Source: Adiantum capillus-veneris (lineage: Eukaryota; Streptophyta; Polypodiopsida; Polypodiales; Pteridaceae). Taken from it: a stretch of 64,000 bases of DNA. How positions within the stretch are numbered: the stretch's first letter is position 1; every line of letters begins with the position of its first letter. Both the position numbers and the translations under genes were made by a program. The notes under the pieces are model-generated. The model was not told the origin of the DNA and searched no databases. It saw only the letters and a list, made by a program, of their open reading frames with translations. The stretch is from assembly GCA_014529385.2 (NCBI GenBank), contig CM043952.1, forward strand, positions 57,089,119 to 57,153,118, read 5' to 3'. Shown in pieces: positions 14,001 through 27,864 of the stretch.

Positions 14001-15202
14001 ACAATGAAGCAGAATATGACACTCTACTTCATGGTTTGAAGATGTGCATTGGCCAAGGGATACAACGTCTCATGGTAAAAGGAGATGCACTTCTCATTGT
14101 TAAACAGATTTTAGGCATTTGGGCATGCAAGAATGAAAGCTTAAGGACAAAAGTTCATGCCATTCCTGGGCTATTTAATCAATTTGAGGAGGTGCAATTA
14201 TATCATATTCCTAGGAAACAAAATGAAGATGCTGATTTACTTGCACAACAAGCCGTTGCATGTGTAAATAAAGAAGTGCAGGTCATCATGGTGGCGGCTG
14301 CTGTGAAGCAACCGAGCTACCAGGGATTGGAGTCATTGGATCCCATCATTGGCTACATTTTGGAGGGTGAGTTTCCACCAGACTTCACAAAAGCTCAGAA
14401 GAGGAGACTCATGAAGAAGGCAAGCATGTATCTCTTCCTAGAAGGCTCCCTCTATCAAAGAGGGAAGGATCAAGTGTGCAGAAGAGTACCAACTATTGAG
14501 GAAATTCCAGCCATTCTAAAAGGTTTGCATGAAGAGGCATGTGGTGGTCATTTTGCCCAAGAATCAACTGTGAAGAAGATTTTGCTTGCGGTGTATGTTT
14601 GGCCAAGTCTGCATGTGGATGTCCAACATTGGTGTAAAAGTTGTCACAATTGTCGGGTAAATGGGAATAGAAGATTGATTTATGGTCCAAGGCAAATTGT
14701 GCTTGCAAATGGACCCTTTGAAAAGTGGGGCATTGATGCTATGGGTCCTCTGCCTAGGACAAAAAATGGTAAACTCTACATTCTAGTGGCTGTAGACTAT
14801 ATGACTAGGTGGGTGGAAGCACAAAGTGTGGCAAAGGTAAATGAGAGGACAGTGAGCAAATTCGTCTACACTCACATTTGTTGTAGATTTGGCACACCTT
14901 TGGAGATTGTTTCTGATAATGGTCCAGGGTTTAGAAAGGGATTGCTCACAGAAGTCTGTGAAGAACTTCACATTCTACATCGTCACAATACACCCTACTA
15001 TCCCCAATCAAATGGTTTGGTAGAAAAAGCTAATGGTGTCATTGCAGGCATCATTAGAAAGATGGTGACAAACAAGACAAGTTATGGGATGACTTCTTGG
15101 ATGGTGCCTTGTGGGCATATCGAACCACATATAGGGAAGCCACGGAGTTCACACCATTTCACTTGGTCTATGGTTAAGAGGCTTTACAGCCAATTGAACT
15201 AA
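10991..15202 (+). CDS. pol: Element A gag C-terminus and Pol: PR-RT-RH-aRH-IN
   Basis: Long reading frame of 1,403 codons. A zinc knuckle (CWNCGESGHGMYNC, about residues 73-86) ends gag. Retropepsin has LVDGGAQ near residue 283 and ILGRPWLM near 355. Reverse transcriptase has MPFGLTNAPATFQRF and the catalytic FIDD near 672. The first RNase H is degenerate: the normal DAS and TDH positions read SSS and TAE. A second, plant-type RNase H is intact: FFDGAF near 965, NNEAEYDTL, KGDALLIV and NEDADLLA give the D-E-D-D set. Integrase has the HHCC zinc site (1178-1220) and GID, SDNG, VEKAN for D-D-E. A frameshift near 15080 makes the last ~40 residues spurious; the true frame then meets TAA at 15175. 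Dual RNase H defines the Tat lineage in established work. Confidence 0.9.
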   Translation: MLKGRGSNRSLRPKGKSQASTSKELPEVTAEVIEKLNESLSSLSIHLAPAVGPKGQAKKSEERELRTRRVLQCWNCGESGHGMYNCPWPRGEPGRPNLNYPVMNAGEGAGQQPRLLQRPNGPRPPPQGVEGVPPLLDPNVHVVEVKNSNEVDMEANGIKRVRGKGKEKEGVTSQSDNGQGKKAKETKETKRTRRRINLQDFPLGHGMAPYNLLEDMRGKGRDISWPQFLALCPQVRRDLTRAVSTRRKVKESVPVVKIAQAEMNEDITPVLDCYIKGRLVRKGLVDGGAQICIMTEGLMQRLGMHIHETPEIKVKMANNSKARCVDICKNVFVEAFGIKKAVDFYVMSTKGSGYPFILGRPWLMKMRALQDWESGKLICRNDNHKKVVFDMKEQRQEELHEESSQSETEEGWTDSTSEEESSGSITEEESSIEVMAVRFKPSNQETSCQGLEEVGPQENEGVQDEGILEGMLSTTLTKDEREEFKCVLRKFPRLFAKDYTDVRGVDVVQHKIELKPEATPKAQKLRRLGVIKEQALLKEVRKLLAAGFIYPVENSEWVSPVVVTPKKNGKWRVCVDYRPLNEATKRDHFPLPFQDEILNEVASHEKYNVCDGYSGYFQIGIALEDQLKTTFITPWGCYAFRVMPFGLTNAPATFQRFMNMVFQAFFGKSIRVFIDDFCIYSSKSLHLQRVEEGLKKLYDMGGQLNPDKCHIGEDEVILLGHKVSYKGIEVDPSKAKALIELPSPKSLKEVISFIQKVKYMSRFIHLASELLHPLQKLTQQVEFSWSDELEEYFCNIKVILSELPTLMPPCWEYTFFVSSSVGRETIGAVLLQQDPHTTRMRPIYFASRVINALERGYTEAELMMLSLMFAIRKFRSYLLPKPFVILTAENLFPWVSSQMNLSTRISKWIMELQEFQYSFKVEDSVRAQLARILTYRVHEKEIKVPEVKTLPLPPPKSIPNAFTLFFDGAFCRSTGKAGGGLVLLNPSGEVVMKEKFNLPSSASNNEAEYDTLLHGLKMCIGQGIQRLMVKGDALLIVKQILGIWACKNESLRTKVHAIPGLFNQFEEVQLYHIPRKQNEDADLLAQQAVACVNKEVQVIMVAAAVKQPSYQGLESLDPIIGYILEGEFPPDFTKAQKRRLMKKASMYLFLEGSLYQRGKDQVCRRVPTIEEIPAILKGLHEEACGGHFAQESTVKKILLAVYVWPSLHVDVQHWCKSCHNCRVNGNRRLIYGPRQIVLANGPFEKWGIDAMGPLPRTKNGKLYILVAVDYMTRWVEAQSVAKVNERTVSKFVYTHICCRFGTPLEIVSDNGPGFRKGLLTEVCEELHILHRHNTPYYPQSNGLVEKANGVIAGIIRKMVTNKTSYGMTSWMVPCGHIEPHIGKPRSSHHFTWSMVKRLYSQLN

Positions 15203-15213
15203 ACATTCCAACA

Positions 15214-15744
15214 ATGCGACTTCATGGAAAATCAGCACAAGATGATCAAGAAGCATGGATGGATCGACTTCTTACCTTAGCTGAGCTTGAGTGGAAAAGA
15301 GAAGCAACATACGAGTGCTATAAGAGGAAAGCCACACAGACAAAGGAGATGCTTGACAAGAAACTGAAGGACAAAGGCATCAATGAAGGAGATCTTGTGC
15401 TAAGGTATGACAATCGACTCGATAATCGTTTTGATGCCAAATTTGAAACAAGATGGCAGGGGCCATACATAGTCAAGAAGCCTTCAAATTCAAGTTACTA
15501 TCAACTTATGGACTTGAATGGGAAAGAGCACTCCAGGAAGGTAAACGGCTATCGCTTGAAGCCTTACTTGAGTTGCCTTCTACCAAAGGATCTACCAGAG
15601 CAAAAGGCAACTATCCCATGTAAGTATTGTTCCATGAAGCATGAGTGTAACACAAACCAAAATTCCAAGGGGCCAAACAATGAAGATCTTGTCAAGGACT
15701 CTGAAGCACTCTCTTTGGAAAAGATTCTTTATGATGGTACATGA
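15214..15744 (+). pseudogene. Element A integrase C-terminal part
   Basis: Continues integrase after the frameshift near 15080 and the TAA at 15175. The same frame is open from about 15083 with LWAYRTTY and TPFHLVYG landmarks, typical of Gypsy integrase after the catalytic core. From 15214 it holds the GPYIVKK-type C-terminal domain (RWQGPYIVKK, HSRKVNGYRLKPY). It stops 16 bases before the purine tract, as is usual for the end of pol. Confidence 0.85.
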
Positions 15745-15759
15745 ATATACCATCATCCT

Positions 15760-15768
15760 GGGGGAGGG
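15760..15768 (+). other. Polypurine tract of element A
   Basis: GGGGGAGGG followed by CTAA and the TGATAGCC start of the 3' LTR. This is the expected position for the plus-strand primer of reverse transcription. Confidence 0.85.
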
Positions 15769-15772
15769 CTAA

Positions 15773-18134
15773 TGATAGCCGTTTTTCGGCTCTCTGTAAT
15801 TGCCATAGTGAGTTATCTCACCCTATCAAATCACTCAAACACTGTGGTTACCCTCACCCTTTCACTGTATATAGGTGCGTGTGAGTTAGGGGACTTTTCC
15901 CATATCTTCTTACTGAAATAAAAAACCCTCAATTAGCTAGTCATTGGGCTAGTTGAGCCAAAAAAATAAAAAAAATAAAAAATATAAGTATATTATGGGC
16001 CATGCGTATGTAAATATTTCTTTGTATATAGGGCCTAAATAAAAGATTTTTTCATAATTATTTTGGTATTTATTTAAATATTTCTACGTAGGTGTGCGTT
16101 ATTTATGCTCTGTACATTGCCTCACCATTACCACAATTTTTCTTACCATTTTTCATACTATTTATTCCATATAGAAATATTTTCATGAAAGCTTCTCTTA
16201 TATTTGGTGTAACTCTACCCCAACAAAAATCCAAAAAAAAACTAGTTTTATTTATGTGTATATTTCTTCACTATTGTGATTTTTCCCTTCCTACATCTAT
16301 TTTGTTTTTTTTCTAAAAAAATAGAACACCAAAAATATTTATCTTTTTATGATGAGAGAGATTTCTTTTGACCCCTTTATATTTTTTCCATTTATATTAT
16401 TTACATTTAACATGTACATATTTTTTAGACCCCTCAATATTTGATTTTCTTAGTTGTACTATTCACTTATATCATAATCTCAATTATAGACCTACCAAAT
16501 AAGGTCAAGGTTAGGTGGCATGCATACATGCACTATCGAGGGCTCACTCTTGGAGGTATTCAAAAGAATCATCCAAAGAAGGACCCCACAAGGACCTTGT
16601 GCAGTGGAAAAAAATGGTCGGTTTTGTTGAATTTTTAAAGTTCACTTGCTCTCCGAATTTGAAAAAGTGATACAAACAAAATTTGTAGCTCGTGGGCTGA
16701 ACTTTTGCCTCAAATTGTTTCATATTTTTTTGAGCTACGAGCTGTGAGCTATGATTTTATTAGTGGACCCCAGTTTTCCCATGCTATGCAGCCACACTCT
16801 CTCTTCCACTTTATCATTTTTCTCTTTCACACACACTTCTCCACTCATCATCCCCACCTCTCTCACCACTCCTCTTTGCACCCTACTCACCTTCTCCTCA
16901 ACCTTGAAGAATAAGAGAAACCATGGTGAACTCATACCTCCCACACACAATTCCATTCCAAAATTGACCACCTAGTCTCATTTTTCCTCCTCCAAATTAC
17001 CCATATCTATCAAAAAAACCACAAAATTCAGCCTCTTCTCTTAAAAGACAGCATCATGGTGGTTGATTACTCAGCTTCAATTACCTTGTCTCTCAAGGAA
17101 GGTCAAGAGTGGAGAAAAAATGTACCGTCAAAGCTAGTGGACCGTCAACAAGCGTCAAAATTGGCCCTACTCAAGACACTTGGAGCATCAACCTTGTAAG
17201 AAATCCACCTTTTCTTACCTCTTAAGAGTTTTTCTTCCTTATTTGTATCCTACATGGATACTCCCATTGTAAATATCCAATTCCATTTGTAAATTAATAC
17301 TAACTCTACTAACACTAACCCATTATGAAAAGTCCTATCACCTCCATTTCTCTCCTCTCTCTTTCCCCACCAACTTCTTGATAATTCCAAGCAAAAGAAA
17401 TTAGATAAATTGCTGAAAATCTAACCCAACCATGGTTAGAGGAGTAACCCTAGCCTTCAAAATTTCTATAAAAGGAGGGTGTAGCTAGCACAAAAAGGGG
17501 GGAGCCATAAGCAAGAGCACTATGCTATAGCTTGAGAAGCCAAGCTCAACCTCTCTAGAAGGAGCTCTTGAGTGGAAGCTCATTGTCTTATGCATGTGTA
17601 TGTGTTGTAATAGGGGATTAGCAAGGGAACTCTATGCCATTGTAAGAGAGAGAGTGATCATTCAATTGAGAGTAAGAAATCTATCATTTCTCCTACTAGT
17701 GTAAGCCCAACATTTGCTGAATCAAGGAGGGTGGATTTGGACTAAGCTTGGATATTTTGTCTCCCTTCCAACGTGAAGTAATGGACAACAATGATGTGTA
17801 AGTGTCTTGGTGTTTTTTGTTAAGTTCTTGATAGCTTGTTCTTTGGTGTTGTCATCAACCTAGCCATAAATCCCACATACTGTAAGAGGGCGACAGGGTG
17901 GAGAGGACTCCCCTGGCTTTAAGACAGTGATTGGGGTGGCTTTTCTTGTGATGTGTTGTGGTGAAATTTACGCAAGCTATGTTGAACAAATACTAATTTC
18001 ACTTTGATTTGTCATGACAGATTTGTAAGAAGGTATTAATGCAACAAGCACCCCCTCCCCCTTTCTCTCTCTTTCTTAAATATATAGTTGTGTTTGCTTG
18101 ATCATTGTCGATACGTTTCAAAGCAGCCCGAGCA

Positions 18135-18179
<45 letters not shown>

Positions 18180-18449
18180 TCTCTCTCGTGTTTTAGTGTG
18201 TGAGAGTGTTCCATTGGTGTTAGGGTTAGTGTAAATTCCTTGCTTGTTTGTGGGTTGCTCTAACGATTCTCCTCTTTTGCGTCCTAGTTCGCTCTTAAAC
18301 TAGGTGGTGCCCCTTGTGTAGTTGGGATTTGGATGTGGGTTTGTTGTTTTGGTTTGTGTTTTGTTGTGCCCCAGCCCCATTGAGCAGCACGGGAGCCTTG
18401 AAGGGTGTCTAGAGGTTGCTCTTCTTGTTGCCAGCCCTGGACCGCCTCA
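15773..18449 (+). repeat. Element A 3' LTR
   Basis: Near-identical direct copy of 7191-9859. Most of the roughly 20 differences are C/T or A/G transitions, and the (CT)n tract at 18138-18187 is eight bases longer and interrupted by one G. It ends CTCA and is followed by GTAG, matching the four bases before the 5' LTR. Confidence 0.95.
17467..17475 (+). promoter_or_regulatory. LTR promoter TATA box (3' LTR of A)
   Basis: TATAAAAGG, identical in place and context to the 5' LTR box. Transcription from here would read out into 18450 onward. Confidence 0.65.
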
Positions 18450-19519
<1,070 letters not shown>

Positions 19520-19551
19520 TTGTAACTCACAGCTTGAATTTTTTTTTTCCA

Positions 19552-19576
19552 CCCCCCCCCCCCCCCCCCCCCCCCC
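19552..19576. repeat. Poly(C) tract
   Basis: About 25 consecutive C, preceded by a short poly(T) run. Length may be inaccurate because homopolymers of this size are hard to sequence. Confidence 0.9.
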
Positions 19577-19904
19577 CTCTTCTTCTCTTTTTCCTGGACC
19601 TGACTAGGTCACCATAAGAGAGGACACTTAAAATTATAAAACTAGTTTGCTATAACCAAGGGGCTTAGCCCTTGAAACAATTATGATGCTCTGTACTTCT
19701 GGAGAGTTGAGTGTGTTCAATGGCTGCTTCTCTCATAGCGCAGTGAAGTGCAGCCTATCCCCCCTGACTCTCGATCTCCATTAATGGCTATCAGCGCACT
19801 ACTCTATGCTATCACACACTCATAAGGGAGTGCGGCCGGACTATAGTATCTATGTTTTTCTACTAATAGAACCTCGCTAAAATGACAGTTAAATAACTCA
19901 TGAA

Positions 19905-20398
19905 GGTTATTCTCTTTAGGGAATATACCGCTCAAATTAAAAGGAGAATTCTGTCACCACTTAGATAAAAAGTAATAATTTAACTTATATACAAAAAGGA
20001 TTTACTGTGAACCTAGCTTGTTAAAAGTTAAAAAAGTTTTGTAAGATGGACATGGATAACAACTGGTATGGTCCATTGATACCTGTAAAACACATCCAAG
20101 GCTAACTGAATTGTTGTCTTGTTTTGATGGATACAGGTAAGGACTCTATCTTATCTTTGAAGGTTTTTTTTACTTTGGCAAGCTACCTTACTCTTGATAA
20201 AGCACTCAGAGACGATTTGGGAAGTTTTTTTTTTCTTCATACAAAAAGGGGATCTCTTTCCTACAGTCATTGTACTTAAATGATCCTAATACTGAGTTGT
20301 TTTTGTACATATCTATGCCTTGTTCCATTGCCAGCTGTCTTTTGAATGTAAAAATTCAATTATGTCTTATTATCTAAGATTTAACAGCTACACACACA
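19905..20398 (+). repeat. Penelope-like element, left pseudo-LTR
   Basis: Starts GGTTATTCTCTTTAGGGAAT and ends in a short ACACACACA run. Matches 23800-24290 at about 93% by eye. Unlike true LTRs it lacks TG..CA ends, a PBS and a PPT. Confidence 0.8.
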
Positions 20399-20410
20399 TC
20401 CTATACATAA

Positions 20411-20433
20411 GGTTTCTCTTTCTAAGAGAAACC
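20411..20433. other. Perfect 10-bp hairpin
   Basis: GGTTTCTCTT, loop TCT, AAGAGAAACC. It lies 12 bases inside the left pseudo-LTR edge and is absent next to the right one. It could form an RNA stem-loop in the element transcript. Confidence 0.7.
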
Positions 20434-20595
20434 GAGATGCTGGCTTTGGAAATTTTCTTCGAAATAGAGTTCTGAGTTGGACCCACAGTCTATAATCCCG
20501 TAACTGGTTGACTGGTGTTAGGTGGTCCCTTTTAGACTCTTTTTCTGGTTCCCTGCTCACGGCTACTGTAGTCTTTGATTTAGCCGGTTGAAGGT

Positions 20596-22353
20596 TTGCA
20601 GGCCCAAAAAAAATTACTGTTTCTACTTTTCCTCTATTTATGTTTACACTGTTCCCTTTTTCAGGACCACTTACCCTATAGAAAGACAGCTCGCATGAGC
20701 ACTAATCACAACCCTGAGAATCATGCAAAGATTCTTGAATGGATTAAGCTCTACCTTAAGGATTGTAAACCAAAGAATGCCTTGGCAGTTAGAACTAGAC
20801 CTTTCCTCTCTAGGAAGGCCAAAAATTGTATTACCTACTATGGCAAGTATTAGTAGACCTCACCGCAATGTTTTTTGCAGACACTTGCTCTTTCGCAAGG
20901 ATTGGAACTTACGTTGGAACCCCTCTCAGTGGCCACTTCTCTTGTTCTCAGATATATTAGCAGATTGGATGCTTCACAACTAATTTATGATTTGGTTCTT
21001 ACCTCTGACAAAAAACTATCTGTCTTGCATATGCTGTCTTTTAATGACTGCGTCAAAATTTTACACACTTTGGATAAAGACTCCATGGAAGGGGTTAATT
21101 TAATTTCCCAATACATTGCCCAACTCCCTATTTTATCCTCAAAATATCAGCAACAGCTTGCTCTGCTCTCCTCCTCTGGTGTAGATCTTTCTAAATTTCT
21201 TAGGAAGCTTTGTGGACTAAATCCTTCCTTTGTCTGTGCGCCTGCCAAATTGGTGGAATCTTCTGCCGGGATAGTGCGGCCCTTGAATAAGTTAAGGAAT
21301 TTTAGAGTAATCTCTGCTCTCTCAATGACTCAAACCTCCTCGAGATGGTGCCCAAAATCTCCAAAGTTTTTCCAGTCTTGCCCGTGTGACAAATTGAAAT
21401 TGAATCCCTTGGGGTTGACCATCAGCTTTGGGTCCTGCCCAACAAAGCTTTCTTAGCTCCTATTTTAAGTGAGACGTGGGTTTACCTTGCCAACCTACCT
21501 GCCTCTACTGTGGAAGATTGCAGACTAAATATTCTTAAAGGAGGGCAATTCTTGGACAAAGGTGAACTTATCAAAGCACCCTTCACTCTCAATCTCATCG
21601 ATCACTCCAAGTGCTTCTTGAATACAGGCCTGCACATCCGTACCAAAGGAAACATGGAATTCGCCAAGAGTAACCTGGATGTTTACACTGAATCCATATG
21701 GAATGTATTTCGTCCTTATGTGATGTGCCTGCAGATTTCTTGACCCTAAAGCCTCTTGTGAATCTAGCATAATGTGGTTTGATCATGCCATCTGGTTTCT
21801 TCTTAACCATTTGGACTTAATTTTTCCAGAAAAACCTGTGGACTTTGATCTTTCCCTCATTTGCTCTTGGCTTGGTGGACAAGCTAAACAAATTGTAATA
21901 GCACAGATTGACTTCAACATCTTTCGTGGACTTATTCTTGATATTCTGAAGGAATTAAAAGCTGATGAACCTGGCATTTACTTAACTACTTATGCTAACT
22001 TTAAGGGTATGAAACTCATCACTAGTCTTCTTAAACCTTGTATTGATGAGGATGACTCCCTTGCTCTCAAAAGGGCTAACTCTTTGATCACCCCTAACTC
22101 CTTCACTTCCTTCCTAACACCTAGTTCTTCCTCTAACCGAGGGAAAGCTCGTAGTTTTACAAGAGGAAGAGGCAGATCTCCCCCATCAGGAACTTCCTTG
22201 ATTTCTGAACCTTGGTTATGTTGCAGGTTACTACAAGCCTCTGCGGAAGAAGAACTCTCAACGAAGAAGATCCGGAAGCTGGTTCTATTTACATACGTTG
22301 TCCTTTCACAATGTACTCCTCGATTGGATTCAACCAAAAAGACTTTTTTGTGA
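20596..22353 (+). pseudogene. Penelope-like element, N-terminal coding region (unrecognised)
   Basis: A chain of open pieces in changing frames: 20596-20853, 20875-21456, 21510-21743 and 21772-22353. The products look like real protein (mixed composition, Leu-rich helices, a basic RGRGRSP stretch near 22160-22180) but match no family I know. They lie between the left pseudo-LTR and the RT, where Penelope-like proteins carry an N-terminal extension and, in some groups, the endonuclease. I do not find the GIY and YIG motifs. Several frameshifts make it a pseudogene. Confidence 0.5.
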
Positions 22354-22690
22354 GTGTTTTGATCTACTTTTTGGCAATCACAAATTGTTTGACAATATAC
22401 TCATAGGATGTAAATATCATCATTCTATAAAAAGGTTGATCTATAATAATGACTTTCTTCGACAGGATTTTGTCCCTCAATGTACATGTGCTAAGTTTTC
22501 TAGTTTTTGTGAAAATTTTGAGACTTTTGGCAACCATGTTTGCACTTATGATCTTAGCATTATTGAAAGCACTAAAATACGTAGGTTTTTAACCAAAGGG
22601 ATCAATCATATACCTAACTTTCCACAAAATCCCTACCTTGCTCTATCAGCTATACTAACCTGTCTCATTGATTTGGTCAGTACTCTCTAA
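22298..22690 (+). pseudogene. Penelope-like element, CxC finger and pre-RT region
   Basis: This piece holds QCTCAKFSSFC with a further Cys in HVCTYDLSII, followed by IRRFLTKGINHIP. A DL[SD]I....[LI]R..[LF].KG block just before the RT, often beside a Cys-rich finger, is a Penelope-like feature as I know the family. The piece overlaps the end of the preceding frame by 56 bases, which marks a frameshift. Confidence 0.6.
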
Positions 22691-22774
22691 CTGGAGAAGA
22701 CAGTCCTACCGGACTTAAGGGAAGTAGTGAAGGAATGATTCCTTCAAAAAATTTCACAACTTCCTAGTAATTGG

Positions 22775-23799
22775 TTGTCTTCTGAGGAATCTTGGCTTAC
22801 TTCTCAGCTCACTCTTGACTTTCAAAAGATCTCTGAAAAGTGGTTTGTCGGGCTTGACAAAAGCTCAAACTGTCCCACTATTGTCTGCAAATACCTGGCT
22901 TGGAAGGCCGCTCGTAATCAAGTATCTAGTAAGGAATTCTGTCAGATAAATGCTACACCCCAAACCATTTCCAATAAAATTGCTAATCACTTAGGGTTGC
23001 TTGGCTATTCTATGTTGAACACTAAGCTACCACTGCTCTTTCCCACTTATAAAATCCATAAGCATAAGTTCAGGTGGATATCTGATGCCTCCAATTGTAT
23101 TTTTTTTGATATCACTTTCTGCCTTGACCTTATTCTATCCGAATTTGATCTTATTTGTGCCACTAAAGAGAAAATCTGCTAGGACTTCTTACATGTGCAG
23201 TATAACCCCTTCTGGCTAGCAAAAAACTCTACAGAGGTCTCACTTAACCTTCCTCAGTAGATCTTCCACATCTTTACTGTTGACATCACACAATGTTACG
23301 AAAACATTCCCCTTGATGGAGATCTTGGCCTTAAGGCTGTTCTTGCCAAGGTAATTAAACTAGCCTTCTCCAATGCTAGTAAGAAGAAGTTTTTCTACAT
23401 CTCTCTCTCCAAAAAATCTAGATGGATTCACTTATCTGACTCCGTTTAGTCCCAACACTTTGATGAAGCTAAGCTTTGCTCCTACATTTTCTGGCTGCTA
23501 AACATTTGCACTATAGTTTCAGGTGTGGTCTATGCTTTAACCAATGCCTTGGTATCCCCATGGGTTTTTCATGCTCTCCGCTTATGTGTAATATCTACCT
23601 TGCTTTCTTTGAATACAAGTGGTGTTTGAGGACCATGGAAACTTACAAGAATAAACTCCCACAATTCAAAAATACTTATAGATACATGGATGACCTACTT
23701 AGTGTTAACAATAGGGACTTCCCCAAAGAAATCTGTCTAATTTACCCTCACTGCTTAAAGATTGAACCCACCTCTCTCCATGAAACCATCACACCCAAT

Positions 23800-23814
<15 letters not shown>
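22775..23814 (+). pseudogene. Penelope-like reverse transcriptase (broken, thumb missing)
   Basis: Reverse transcriptase that would copy the element RNA. The frame open at 22775-23182 has a fingers motif (FPTYKIHKHKFRWISDAS). After stops, the same frame carries motif A at 23273-23310 (FTVDITQCYENIP, catalytic Asp present). The frame open at 23476-23814 carries LGIPMGFSCSPLMCNIYL (motif B) and YRYMDDLLSVNN (motif C, catalytic Asp pair). The frame ends at GYSL where the right pseudo-LTR starts, so thumb and C-terminus are absent. Motif B with GIPMG and a CSPL core separates it from the Gypsy RTs in the window. Confidence 0.75.
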
Positions 23815-26116
<2,302 letters not shown>

Positions 26117-26306
26117 CTAAACCCCTATCCTCGTCATCATTGAGAAAAACAAAGTCATTATCCTGAGACCATATGTGCTATTCTTGTAATCAGGTAACTC
26201 TTTCTCATCATTGAATTCATCATGAGAGGCACAAATGTTCACTAAAAGCATCACTAGATGCCTGTAGTCATCTTGGTCAAGAGGATAGTCTTGTGCAATT
26301 GGGGCA
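26117..26306 (-). pseudogene. Downstream part of a reading frame split by element E
   Basis: This open stretch ends at a stop at 26117. Its upstream continuation is 33434-33599, on the far side of element E: with E and one copy of the target duplication removed, both parts are in the same phase and give about 118 codons without a stop. The product matches no family I recognise. It lies beyond the PPT-like tract of element B at 33905, so it is either in the 3' LTR of B or in an extra gene of B. Confidence 0.55.
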
Positions 26307-26517
26307 ACGTTTGGAGAGGGGGAATGGGGGAACACACCCGACACCAACACAAAGCCTCTCTATAGCTCAGGGTATTCACAACACCCCTATCCTCTTGAAA
26401 ACCATCTTCAAAGAAACACTTTACACTAGCAGACCACCGTCTGCTCAATTTACACTCCTCACACACTCCACAAACCGCCACACAAGATACACCTGCTACC
26501 ACTGCCTATTTCCACCG

Positions 26518-26669
<152 letters not shown>

Positions 26670-27565
26670 CCACTCAATCTCACTCTCTCACTCAAACACC
26701 GTCGGTCCGGGGGGGCATACACATCCACACAGCAGGCACCAAGGGGAAACACCAGAGCAAGAGAAAGAAAAGGGGGGAAGGGGAAACAACAACGAGACGG
26801 AGCAACAATGGCTCAATTGCACTTCATGGAACACATGTACAAACTCACACTACCATCACCATGGCCATTTACACAAGAGAGATACAAAGGGCTTTGATAG
26901 GCACACTCCTCTGTCCAAAAGCTCCACTTTGCAGGCTTCCAATGGCACTTCAAAGGCCAAGAAAAAAGCCCTTAGTTTGATCCAATTTTGACTTTTATTA
27001 GGGGGGGGGGGGGGGGGGGGTTCTCAATTTAGGAAATTGCCCTTCAATTGGTCCATTTGGCACCCATTTTTGGTATTTTTTGGGAAAGGGGCACCGCCTT
27101 GCTCTATCTGCTCTCTTCTTCTGTCTTTTGCACTTGGGGGGGGGGGGGCATTAGCGATGTCGCTATTGACCCCTAGCTTCCTCATTTTTTATTTTTTATC
27201 TTTCAATTCTTACACCTTTGTGGCCTCAACCTTGCACTGCTAGATTTTGACTTTTTTCCCTCTCTTTATGAGAGTCCTTTTCTCCTTTACTCTTTGGTCC
27301 ACTTGGCCTTCACTTTGCCTGGACGGCCCTTGGCTTGGCCCCATTGAGTTCATCCTCTCTCCCTCCTTTTTTCTCTCTTCATTTGCCTTTGCTTTGGCTT
27401 GCCCTTCCTTGCTCTGGTTTGTCTGGCCTTTGTTTGGACGGCCTCTTCTCTAATCCATCTTTTTCCCCTTGGGGTTCGGCCTTGGATCATTCTCTCTCAC
27501 TCTCTCTCTCTCCCCCCCTTTTTACCACAGGAACCCTCCCCTTAGCAATAGCGATGTCGCTCTTG

Positions 27566-27571
27566 GGGGGG

Positions 27572-27604
<33 letters not shown>
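27566..27604. repeat. Poly(G) tract in the left LTR of E
   Basis: Run of more than 35 G with a single A near its start (GGGGGGGGGAGGGG). The equivalent run in the right LTR is about 32186-32220. It could form a G-quadruplex on the + strand. Confidence 0.9.
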
Positions 27605-27605
<1 letters not shown>

Positions 27606-27855
27606 CCTTCTCTAAAAAACGTGGGCCCCAAGGGCAGCCGGATAAGGCGCTTACAGCCGCCACATCATCATCGTGTGGGATTCCTCCACACCAGCCTACC
27701 ACCACCGGTGCATGGCCCCTTCGCCATTCAAAACGCTACCACCTACGCCTGGCAGGGCCGCCTTTGGCCTGCACAACGCCCACCACTGGAATGCCATAGC
27801 CAACGGAAGAGTTCCCCTCTCTTCACCTCGTGCCTTTAATGGGGCTCATGGGATA

Positions 27856-27864
27856 CCTTATATA
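27856..27864 (-). promoter_or_regulatory. TATA box in the left LTR of E
   Basis: TATATAAGG on the - strand. The right LTR has TATATAGGG at 32467-32475. The element transcript would start shortly downstream and enter the LTR's (GA)n and poly(C) part. Confidence 0.6.

Larger units (their letters stand above)
7191..18449 (+). mobile_element. Element A: Tat-like Ty3/Gypsy LTR retrotransposon, nearly complete
   Basis: Two direct 2.67-kb LTRs starting TGATAGCC flank an internal region with PBS, leader, gag, PR-RT-RH-aRH-IN and a purine tract just before the 3' LTR. A second, catalytically complete RNase H after the Gypsy RNase H is the hallmark of the Tat lineage. The 3' LTR ends CTCA; the 5' LTR ends CTGA, apparently a point change. 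GTAG precedes the 5' LTR (7187-7190) and follows the 3' LTR (18450-18453), a probable 4-bp target duplication (5 bp is usual for Gypsy). By eye the LTRs differ at about 20 of ~2,670 positions, so the insertion is young, yet gag and pol carry stops and frameshifts. Confidence 0.93.
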
